Source of the DNA: an uncultured Peptococcaceae bacterium
GTDB lineage: Bacteria; Bacillota; Desulfitobacteriia; Desulfitobacteriales; Syntrophobotulaceae
Direction: 5' to 3'
Assembly (NCBI GenBank): GCA_937892995.1
Contig: CALBJS010000242.1
Span: 1-7,541 of the forward strand
Length of the DNA: 7,541 nucleotides
The number at the start of each line of letters is the position of its first letter. The first letter of the stretch is position 1. Both the position numbers and the translations under genes were made by a program. Below are positions 1 to 6,239 of the stretch, in pieces. The notes beneath the pieces were generated by a model, which did no database searches, was not told where the DNA came from, and saw nothing but the letters and a program-made list of their open reading frames with translations.

Positions 1-73
1 TTGTGTCAGTCTTTTTAAACCATTCGATAGCATCTGTAAATGCACATTCTAGAAGGTTGTGACGCATGACCAT
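1..73 (-). CDS. 5' end of an unrecognised gene (24 codons, runs off the window)
   Basis: On the minus strand an ATG at 71-73 opens a frame that stays open to the window edge. It begins MVMRHNLLECAFTDAIEWFK and continues KTDT. A strong GGAGGT lies at 83-88 with 9 nt before this ATG, which favours it over the in-frame ATG at 65-67, where the spacing would be 15 nt. There is no signal peptide or hydrophobic segment in the visible part, so a cytoplasmic protein is likely. It lies 120 nt downstream of the broken tctC and in the same direction, so it may be co-transcribed with it. I do not recognise the family from 24 residues. That it is a real gene start is well supported by the Shine-Dalgarno sequence; its function is unknown. 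Confidence 0.7.
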   Translation of the reverse strand, partial: MVMRHNLLECAFTDAIEWFKKTDT

Positions 74-193
74 AAAAAAAGCACCTCCGTTTTTTGTTTC
101 TTTTTTTAAATTTCAAACACTATTATTATGGTAACAATACATTGTAAATATGCTTTTCTGATTGTGGAATATATTATGCTTAGTGTTTAGTTT
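74..193. other. Intergenic gap between the broken tctC and the next gene
   Basis: This is a 120-nt AT-rich stretch. I see no convincing terminator hairpin after the tctC stop, so read-through is possible. A minus-strand TTTACA (one mismatch to TTGACA) with TAATAG 17 nt downstream could be a weak promoter, but the -10 half matches poorly. A small imperfect palindrome, ACAATACATTGT, is also present. Neither is strong enough to call on its own. Confidence 0.4.
83..88 (-). promoter_or_regulatory. Ribosome binding site that sets the start of the partial gene
   Basis: The minus strand carries GGAGGT here, within ACGGAGGTGC, followed by 9 nt including a T-run and then ATG. This is close to ideal Bacillota spacing. 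It is the main evidence that a gene begins at 73. Confidence 0.75.
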
Positions 194-1176
194 TTACTGC
201 TTTTTCATCCCGATCAATCCCATTGCTTTAGCAACTAGATCATCTTGTTCTTTCATATAGGCATCGAATTCCTTAGCTCCTAGAATATTAACAGAAACAC
301 CATATTGTTTCGCAAAGTCCTTAAAACCCTGGTCCTGGCCGGCTTTCACAAATGCATCTTCAAGCTTTTTGACGACATCGTCGGGGGTTCCTTTCGGAAC
401 CGCGATCCCTCTATACATCGTTAAATCAGCATCTATTCCCTTTTCTTTAAATGTCGGAACATTGGGCAAAGATTCTTGTCTAGTGTCCGCTACTACCCCT
501 AAAGCTCTGATGGTACCTGCCTTTTCCTGCTGAACAGTATCAAAGACCATATTAACCATAGCATCAACTTTGCCACCTAATAATGAAGTAGTACTTTGTT
601 TGGCATCCATTGGTACGTGTTTGAATTCTACCCCGGCTGCCTGTTCAATAAGAGCAGCCGTAAGATGGTTAAAAGACCCGACTCCGCTATTAGCGACCGT
701 AACCGTTCCGGGGTTTGCTTTAGCATGAGCAATAAATTCCTCGATAGTTTTCCACTTAGCATCCGCTTTCACGGATAGAGCTGAGGCTTCATCCGTAATC
801 TTAGCTACCCCTCGGAAGGCGTCATATCCTTTACCTTCCGGTAAATTGCCCTGATGATACGTCGTGGAAATCGAAGTTGAATTCCAGACAATATTATGAC
901 CATCCGGGCTAGTATTCAGCACATACTGATTGCCTACGGCCCCGCCACCGCCAACACGGTTATTGCCACAATCGGTTGCCCGATTTCCCTGGAGGCAAGA
1001 TCTCCTAATTTTCTTGCAATGACATCGGCACCACCGCCCGCCCCAAATAAAATTGTCATGTCGAGAGCTTTAGTAGGAAATTTAGGTGCTTCTTGCTTGC
1101 CTCCCCCACCGGCACAACCTGTCGTCAAGACTAGTAAACCAGTGAGTATTATTGCGAAACAGCGTTTAATTCCCAT
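194..1176 (-). pseudogene. tctC: TctC-family solute-binding lipoprotein, disrupted by a one-base frameshift
   Basis: This gene encodes a second extracellular binding protein of the tripartite tricarboxylate transporter (Bug/TctC) family. It starts at ATG 1174-1176, 6 nt after GGAGGT (1183-1188), with a lipoprotein signal peptide ending LTTGC (Cys21). The first frame covers FPTKALDMTILFGAGGGAD and reaches GQPIVA, then reads out of frame to TAG at 934-936. The other frame resumes immediately with NNRVGGGGAVGNQYVLNTS and runs to TAA at 194. The two segments abut at about 963-966, where one base is missing; restoring it gives 327 aa, against 328 aa for the intact paralogue at 6240-7226. Over the last 241 residues I count 161 identities to that paralogue (67%). 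As written, only a short N-terminal fragment would be made; re-initiation at the GTG at 920-922 has no clear ribosome binding site and would lack the signal peptide. The long undamaged downstream frame points to a recent mutation or a sequencing error. Confidence 0.9.
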
Positions 1177-1429
1177 TTTGTTACCTCCTGACCTAGGAAT
1201 ATTTTTAAACAATTTAAAAAACCTAAGTTTAGTTTCTTCCACAAACATTATTTTTAACCTAGAAAATCTATCCTTTATTGAAATACCAAACTTTCTTAAA
1301 AGTTTTTGACTATCACGAAAAATATCGTTTGCAAAGATTAATTTGAATAATTCCTAAGTTTTCGAAGCATAGTATCAAACTTAGAAAAACCCCTTAGAAT
1401 TAATTCCAAGGGGTTTTAAAATATTCAAG
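1177..1429. other. Intergenic region between the Rid gene terminator and the broken tctC
   Basis: This 253-nt AT-rich gap holds the Rid-gene terminator at 1386-1417 and the tctC ribosome binding site at 1183-1188. Because the terminator should isolate tctC, a minus-strand promoter is expected between about 1200 and 1380, but I see no good TTGACA/TATAAT pair. The 8-mer CTAAGTTT occurs at 1223-1230 and 1354-1361 and its complement AAACTTAG at 1377-1384. The last two form an inverted repeat with a 15-nt spacer and could be an operator. Confidence 0.4.
1386..1417 (-). terminator. Factor-independent terminator after the Rid-like gene
   Basis: A 10-bp perfect stem pairs AAAACCCCTT (1386-1395) with AAGGGGTTTT (1408-1417). 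The intervening bases contain the palindrome GAATTAATTC (1397-1406), which can extend the hairpin beyond one mismatch. Read on the minus strand, the GC core is followed by TTTTTCT. It begins 12 nt after the Rid stop codon, which is the expected place. The symmetrical A/T flanks mean it could also work for plus-strand transcription, but no plus-strand gene is seen. Confidence 0.85.
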
Positions 1430-2167
1430 TTATTTAAGGTGAGCGGAACAAGATATCTCTATTTTATGATTCTCGATTAGCTTCTCGACTTTGGTTACTT
1501 CTTGTAAAATATCATCTTCTTCAGTGAAATATTCCGTAAATACTTCCTCCATCTCAGGTAATAATTCTAGATTTGGAAGATAAACAATGAAAGAATAGGC
1601 TTTGTCCAATCCTGTCCCCACAGATTCCAAGACTTTTTTTAAGGTTTCTAGGCATTGTCTAACATCTTGTTTAAAATTGCCCTCCCTTGGGCTAACAGCC
1701 AAGGGCAAAACACCTGAACAATGTACATAATCCTCAATAACAACACCCTGGGAAAATGGCCCATAAGGATGTCCTTTTACCAAATTGATAAATGTTTTTC
1801 CTCCCCGAAATGCCGAGAATTCCATTTCAATATCCGCTGTGCTTTCTATTTCGGAAATCTGAACAAATACCCTGATCGGAAATTTTTCTTCCCTAAAGTA
1901 AAGACGAAATACTTCATTGACAACTGAACGATAATTAATATCTCGCACCATTACCAGGATAGAATAGATGTCATCCAGTTCAAAATCTCTTCTACGCATA
2001 AAAACCCTAGCCATCTCAAAAATCCTTTTCGTCTGAGTCTTAATATCCTGCTCTGTGAGATTATTAAAGAAATAATCGATTAATTCTAAACTAGAAAAGA
2101 AAAGATAATTGTCCTGGGCTTTTTCGTCCTCAATCCGGATATTTTCTTTGATCATATTTACTTTCAT
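1430..2167 (-). CDS. Tandem-domain Rid (YjgF/YER057c/UK114)-like protein
   Basis: This 245-aa soluble protein has no signal peptide and appears to be two Rid-like domains in tandem, about residues 9-122 and 130-244. Single-domain Rid proteins are about 125 aa and form trimers; the archetype RidA hydrolyses reactive enamine/imine intermediates using an essential arginine. Domain 1 keeps the C-terminal signature FPIR (Arg99) and ADIEME, but has SS where Rid proteins usually have SG and lacks the GPYSQ-like segment. Domain 2 has GPFSQ (136-140) and SG (151-152), but Gln222 occupies the position where the arginine should be. The start is ATG 2165-2167, 9 nt after AGGGAG (2177-2182). It lies 84 nt after the second tctA and is the last gene before a strong terminator, so it is probably the distal gene of the transporter operon. 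A role with the imported substrate or its catabolic intermediates is inference; loss of deaminase activity is also possible. Confidence 0.82.
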   Translation of the reverse strand: MKVNMIKENIRIEDEKAQDNYLFFSSLELIDYFFNNLTEQDIKTQTKRIFEMARVFMRRRDFELDDIYSILVMVRDINYRSVVNEVFRLYFREEKFPIRVFVQISEIESTADIEMEFSAFRGGKTFINLVKGHPYGPFSQGVVIEDYVHCSGVLPLAVSPREGNFKQDVRQCLETLKKVLESVGTGLDKAYSFIVYLPNLELLPEMEEVFTEYFTEEDDILQEVTKVEKLIENHKIEISCSAHLK

Positions 2168-2251
2168 TTCTTTACTCTCCCTAGACGATTCCTGAGAAAT
2201 ATTTACTCAAAAAACAATGTGTCCCTAAGGATCCTAAATTATTCTCCTTTA

Positions 2252-3748
2252 TTAAGCCTTTTTTGCTTTTCTGGCTGCCAGCCAAGGTTTGACCGTCGGT
2301 GCTAAGAGCATAACCACAGCCAGAGTTAGGAATACCAAGGCAAAAGGATTGGTGAGGAAAATACTGTAACTTCCATCCGAGAACACCAACGATTTGCGGA
2401 AATTATCCTCAATAATCCCTCCAAGAACCAGTCCCAAAATCAGAGGAACCACCGGGAACCCATACCTTTTCATTAAATAACCTAAAAATCCGGCCGCAAA
2501 CATAATCACTATATCGGCATAGTTCAAATTGACGGCAAAAGCACCCACGACCGAAACAACTAAGATCATGGCCATCAGATTCGCTTTGGGGATATCCAGC
2601 ACTTTGACAAATAACTTCATCCCTCCGAATTGAATCGCCAGTACCATTAGGTTAATAATAAAGAGACTGATGAAGATCGCATAAACTAGGGGGCCATTGT
2701 CTCGGAACAAAAGAGGTCCGGGAACCAGGCCATGAATCATCAGAGCACCCAGCATGATTGCCGTTGCACTGTCTCCCGGAATCCCCAACGTTAACAGCGG
2801 GATCAAGGCACCGCCGGTTACCCCGTTATTAGCCGACTCCGGTGCTGCTACCCCGTCTATTTCCCCTGTTCCAACTTTAGGGTTAGATTTTTTGGCTACA
2901 TCATAGGCCATAAAGACCGCTATCGGTCCGCCTGTTCCGGGAATAGCTCCGACCAAAGTTCCAATTATGGAAGCTTTTAAATTGGTCGGGAACAATTTTC
3001 TCATTTCCCGCAAGCTGGGGAAAGACGCTTTAACCTTCTTTTTATTTTTCTCTAGAGGCTTATTTCGATTTTTACTAGCAGTCAAGAAGCTGTCGATAAC
3101 CTCCGGTAGTGCAAACATTCCAATCATCACCGGCATAAGACCGACACCAATCATCAGATTGGACATCCCAAAGGTATAACGCTGCATCCCCATAACCGGG
3201 TCTAACCCGATTGTACAGAGCAACAACCCGACCAATCCGGACAGCAGCCCTTTCACCACACTACCTTCACTTAAACCAACAATGGTGGATAAACCAAAGA
3301 CCACAAGGGCAAACATTTCCGGAGGGCCAAATTTGATCGCTATGCCGGCGATCGGCTGGGCAACTAAAATTAAAACAGCTAAAGAAACCAGCCCGCCAAA
3401 AATTGAGGAATAGATTGCTACCCCTAAGGCCTTGCCGCCCTGTCCTTTTTTAGTCATGGCATAGCCGTCAATTACGGTAGCCGCTGCTGACGGGGTTCCC
3501 GGAATACCTAGAAGAACGGAAGAGATCGAACCACCGGTCATTCCGCCAGCGAAAACTCCCAAGAGTACCGAGATCGCCGCCACGGGACTAAGGCCAAAGG
3601 TCAGCGGAATCAAAAGGATGAGAGCTGTACTGAAAGTCAAGGCTGGTATTGCAGAGAACACTATCCCTAGAATACAGCCAAGGAACATAAATATTAAGTT
3701 TTCCACAGTAATGGCAATCGACATTCCCTGCGCAAATAACTCTAACAT
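2252..3748 (-). CDS. tctA: TctA-family large membrane subunit of a TTT transporter (second copy)
   Basis: This 498-aa protein, the usual TctA length, has many hydrophobic segments and should be the transport channel of a tripartite tricarboxylate transporter in the cytoplasmic membrane. Family motifs are GGSIS (72-76), IPGTPSAAAT (82-91), AIPGTGGPI (268-276), APESANNG (302-309) and LGIPGDSATA (321-330). The two halves echo each other, as expected for the family's internal repeat. A basic loop of about residues 225-251, rich in Lys and Arg, is probably cytoplasmic. It resembles the other TctA at 4318-5826, with 86 identities in the first 120 residues. One oddity is Ala36 in IPAL, where the paralogue has the usual IPGL. 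The ATG at 3746-3748 follows AAGGAGG (3760-3766) by 11 nt. It starts 24 nt after the tctB stop, which indicates co-transcription. The substrate is not determinable from the sequence. Confidence 0.95.
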   Translation of the reverse strand: MLELFAQGMSIAITVENLIFMFLGCILGIVFSAIPALTFSTALILLIPLTFGLSPVAAISVLLGVFAGGMTGGSISSVLLGIPGTPSAAATVIDGYAMTKKGQGGKALGVAIYSSIFGGLVSLAVLILVAQPIAGIAIKFGPPEMFALVVFGLSTIVGLSEGSVVKGLLSGLVGLLLCTIGLDPVMGMQRYTFGMSNLMIGVGLMPVMIGMFALPEVIDSFLTASKNRNKPLEKNKKKVKASFPSLREMRKLFPTNLKASIIGTLVGAIPGTGGPIAVFMAYDVAKKSNPKVGTGEIDGVAAPESANNGVTGGALIPLLTLGIPGDSATAIMLGALMIHGLVPGPLLFRDNGPLVYAIFISLFIINLMVLAIQFGGMKLFVKVLDIPKANLMAMILVVSVVGAFAVNLNYADIVIMFAAGFLGYLMKRYGFPVVPLILGLVLGGIIEDNFRKSLVFSDGSYSIFLTNPFALVFLTLAVVMLLAPTVKPWLAARKAKKA

Positions 3749-3772
3749 CGTAAGGACTTCCTCCTTCTTTCA

Positions 3773-4255
3773 CTAAAATAACCGGCCAGCCGGCAACGGA
3801 ATTCTCATCAGCCAATCAAACAGGAAATAAACGATCAGAGTTACTGACGCCGAGAAAAGAAAAGCTCGCGGGAAAATTTTCCACCCTATCATCCAGAGCA
3901 TTACTGTCAAGCAAATAATCATCCCTATACTAAAGCCCACAAAATAGACCAAGATAATACCTGCTAAAAAGACCGCAAACAATTTTAAGGCACTTTTCAT
4001 CGGATGGGTTTCTTCTTCCTCAATCTCTATTTTTTCGCCGTCTTCCATGATCAATTCCGGTGTTTCTTGTTTCTTTTCATCTTTTATAAAAAAGAGAATT
4101 ACACTGAAAACAGCCATTAATAACAAGATCACACTCGGGAAAAACTTCGGACCAGGTTCGCCGATCATGGTAGTCTCAGGAAGTCTGGTTGTCAGAAAGC
4201 CCCACCAGATGACGAATGCAAGTAGAATTAAAGCAATTATTCGATTGTGCTTCAT
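3773..4255 (-). CDS. tctB: TctB-family small membrane subunit of the TTT transporter
   Basis: This 160-aa membrane protein matches the poorly conserved small subunit that partners TctA. Hydrophobic segments lie at about residues 5-22, 38-58, 89-126 (long enough for two helices) and 131-149. Family-typical features are GPKFFPSVI (35-43) after the first helix and the C-terminal PLPAGRLF. Residues 59-86 form a strongly acidic loop (EDGEKIEIEEEE) between the second and third segments, longer than I would expect for this family. I place the start at ATG 4253-4255, 10 nt after AAGGAG (4266-4271). An upstream TTG/ATG (4279/4276) would add eight residues but lies upstream of, or overlaps, that ribosome binding site. 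The gene sits between the two tctA genes (62-nt and 24-nt gaps) and is the only TctB in the window, so it may serve both channels. Confidence 0.9.
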   Translation of the reverse strand: MKHNRIIALILLAFVIWWGFLTTRLPETTMIGEPGPKFFPSVILLLMAVFSVILFFIKDEKKQETPELIMEDGEKIEIEEEETHPMKSALKLFAVFLAGIILVYFVGFSIGMIICLTVMLWMIGWKIFPRAFLFSASVTLIVYFLFDWLMRIPLPAGRLF

Positions 4256-4265
4256 CTTAGTATCT

Positions 4266-4271
4266 CTCCTT
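4266..4271 (-). promoter_or_regulatory. Ribosome binding site that sets the tctB start
   Basis: AAGGAG on the minus strand lies 10 nt before ATG 4255. The longer reading from TTG 4279 or ATG 4276 would begin upstream of this site and has no comparable sequence before it, so the 160-aa form (MKHNRIIAL...) is preferred. Confidence 0.7.
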
Positions 4272-4317
4272 CGCATCAAGAAAATGTTCCTTGAGATAGA
4301 TAATTAATCCTGACAAT

Positions 4318-5826
4318 TTATTGTAAAGCCTTTTTTTTGCTGAACCTTCTTTGTAACCATGGTTTGACAAATGGGGCCAGAAGAATAACTAAAGCTAAAG
4401 TAAGGAAAACAAGACTGACCGGATTTTGAACAAAGATGCTATAGCTTCCATCAGAGAATACCAGAGACTTGCGGAAATTATCTTCGATGGTATACCCCAG
4501 GACAAGAGCCAGAATAAGAGGAGTGATCGGAAAGCCATATCTCTTCATAAAGTACCCTAGCAGACCGGAAAAAAACATAATAATCACATCGCTGAAATTA
4601 AGATTAATGGCAAAGGAGCCAACTACCGATATAGCGAGAATGATGATCATCAAATTTACTTTAGGAAAGTCTAAGACTTTAACAAAGAGGCGAATGCCGA
4701 AAAACTGAATTACTAACACCATTAAATAAATTATCAAAATACTAATGAATATAGCATAGACTAAATCCCCAAAGTTTTGAAAAAGAAGCGGGCCAGGAGC
4801 TAGACCATGAATTAAGAAAGCTCCCAACATAATCGCTGTAGCACTGTCCCCGGGAATTCCGAGAGTGAGCAGAGGAATGAGTGCTCCACCGGTAACTCCG
4901 TTATTAGCGGCTTCCGGGGCCCCTACTCCTTCGACTCTTCCTGTTCCACATTTTGGTTCAGATCTCCTAGCTTGGTCATAAGCTAGAAAGGAAGCAATAG
5001 GTCCGCCTGTGCCGGGTATCGCACCCAAACCGGTTCCAATTGCCGAGGATTTAACCATTAGAACAAAAGTTTTCCTAATCTCCTTAAAAGTGGGAAAGGC
5101 AGCTTTGACTTTTTTATTCTGGGTATCGTCACGTTGTTGACCCTTATTCTTCTTTGCTTCTAAAAAGGTATCTATTATCTCCGGTAAAGCAAACATCCCT
5201 ATCATTACGGGCATTATGCCAATACCAACCATTAATCCGGGCTGATCGAAAGTAAATCTTTGTAATCCCATAACAGGATCCAAACCAACCGTGGTCAGTA
5301 AAAGACCGAAAAGACCGGCTAATAAACCTTTGACAACTTCAGTTCCGCTAAGACTTACAATTGTCGATAGACCAAACACTACCAGAGCAAATATCTCAGG
5401 CGGTCCGAACTTAATAGCAACACTTGCCAATTGGGGAGCCACCAGCATCAAGACTAATAAACTGAATATCCCGCCGAAAACGGACGCATAAACAGCCATC
5501 CCTAAAGCCCTGCCTGCCTCACCCTTCTTAGCCATCTCGTGCCCATCAATGACCGTTGCTGCTGCCGAGGGTGTTCCCGGTATCCCGAGTAAAATAGCCG
5601 AGATCGATCCTCCGGACATTCCGCCTGCATATACCCCGAGAAGAACAGATATTGCCGGAACAGCTTCGAGACCAAAGGTAAGAGGGATCAGTAAAATAAG
5701 TGCAGTACTGAAGGTCAGACCGGGAATCGAAGCAAAAACTAAGCCTAGAATTGTTCCGAATAACATAAATAGCAAATTTTCCCAGGATAGAGCAATTACT
5801 AGTCCTTGAGATAAATATTCTAACAC
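4318..5826 (-). CDS. tctA: TctA-family large membrane subunit of a TTT transporter (first copy)
   Basis: This 502-aa polytopic membrane protein is the predicted permease of the tripartite tricarboxylate transporter, taking substrate from TctC and importing it with an ion gradient. It carries IPGL (34-37), GGSIS (72-76), IPGTPSAAAT (82-91), AIPGTGGPI (269-277), APEAANNG (303-310) and LGIPGDSATA (322-331), all TctA signatures in the expected order, with the internally repeated architecture. A polar loop of about residues 224-251 separates the two halves, and the C-terminus is basic. Translation starts at GTG 5824-5826, with an excellent AAGGAGGT (5833-5840) 6 nt upstream. It is followed by tctB after 62 nt. 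It is separated from its likely binding-protein gene (6240-7226) by 413 nt, unusually far for a partner gene. All key motifs are intact, so this looks like the standard copy. Confidence 0.96.
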   Translation of the reverse strand: MLEYLSQGLVIALSWENLLFMLFGTILGLVFASIPGLTFSTALILLIPLTFGLEAVPAISVLLGVYAGGMSGGSISAILLGIPGTPSAAATVIDGHEMAKKGEAGRALGMAVYASVFGGIFSLLVLMLVAPQLASVAIKFGPPEIFALVVFGLSTIVSLSGTEVVKGLLAGLFGLLLTTVGLDPVMGLQRFTFDQPGLMVGIGIMPVMIGMFALPEIIDTFLEAKKNKGQQRDDTQNKKVKAAFPTFKEIRKTFVLMVKSSAIGTGLGAIPGTGGPIASFLAYDQARRSEPKCGTGRVEGVGAPEAANNGVTGGALIPLLTLGIPGDSATAIMLGAFLIHGLAPGPLLFQNFGDLVYAIFISILIIYLMVLVIQFFGIRLFVKVLDFPKVNLMIIILAISVVGSFAINLNFSDVIIMFFSGLLGYFMKRYGFPITPLILALVLGYTIEDNFRKSLVFSDGSYSIFVQNPVSLVFLTLALVILLAPFVKPWLQRRFSKKKALQ

Positions 5827-6239
5827 TTAATTACCTCCTTTTGCTACATTACAAGTTTCCCCCTTCCACCATAACTTATAACAAAAAAATGAAACCTTTT
5901 GTCTGAATTATAATGTTTTAGTAAGGTTTTTATTTTAACAGGGGGGGTGGTTAAAGTAAATTCATAGCTATAAATGGTATTATCGTTAGTCAATTAATGT
6001 TTTTAGAAATATTAACCCCTCTGAAGGATTTTCCTACGATAGGATACTCTAGCACTATTATCCGGTTCCGTAACGTTTTTCTTAAAAAATACTTTTTATT
6101 TTCCAATTTTGCACTAGATATACATAATTCGAGCTAGATGAGTACCATTTATTATTGTGAATATTTTTTGTTTTTATCACTATCTTTATAAGAGCGGAAG
6201 ATTTTTATCTTCCGCTCTTATGGGTCACTAGTAAAGCAA
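5827..6239. other. 413-nt intergenic region between tctC and the membrane-subunit genes
   Basis: I see no coding sequence on either strand. The region holds the 15-bp hairpin at 6188-6221, a run of seven G at 5941-5947 and, on the minus strand, two weak promoter elements. One is TTGACT (5988-5993) with TATAGC (5967-5972) at a short 15-nt spacing. The other is a perfect TATAAT (5907-5912) without a matching -35. The small palindrome TCCTACGATAGGA also occurs. The length suggests that tctA-tctB-tctA-rid has its own promoter or regulated leader in addition to read-through from tctC. No sigma-54 or catabolite-repression site was recognised. Confidence 0.45.
6188..6221 (-). terminator. Perfect 15-bp hairpin just downstream of tctC
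   Basis: ATAAGAGCGGAAGAT (6188-6202) pairs perfectly with ATCTTCCGCTCTTAT (6207-6221) around a four-base loop. It begins 18 nt after the tctC stop codon. On the minus strand the bases after the stem (AAAGATAGTG) are not a U-tract, so this is not a textbook terminator. It may be a partial terminator, or an mRNA-protecting hairpin that keeps binding-protein message more abundant than that of the membrane subunits, as in many binding-protein operons. Confidence 0.65.

Noticed and set aside
955..970. Programmed -1 ribosomal frameshifting in the second tctC
   Set aside because: The junction reads GTG GCA ATA ACC, with no slippery heptamer, and solute-binding proteins are not known to use this mechanism; a mutation or sequencing error is simpler.
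934..1248. Longer N-terminal start of the second tctC at 1248
   Set aside because: The extra 24 residues precede the signal peptide and end in the translated ribosome binding site; ATG 1176 has an ideal GGAGGT at 6 nt and gives the paralogue's N-terminus.
896..1309. 137-aa plus-strand frame opposite the 5' part of the broken tctC
   Set aside because: It is antisense to a gene with clear homology, has a low-complexity composition typical of a shadow frame and no good ribosome binding site.
1306..1335. Plus-strand TTGACT as a -35 promoter element
   Set aside because: No acceptable -10 hexamer follows at 16-18 nt, and no plus-strand gene lies downstream.
3588..3815. 75-aa minus-strand frame overlapping the start of the second tctA and the end of tctB
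   Set aside because: It lies out of frame within two well-supported genes, has no ribosome binding site of its own and no family features.
5941..5947. Run of seven G as a phase-variation tract
   Set aside because: It is intergenic, not placed between recognisable promoter elements at a spacing-sensitive position, and too short to argue for slipped-strand switching without strain comparison.
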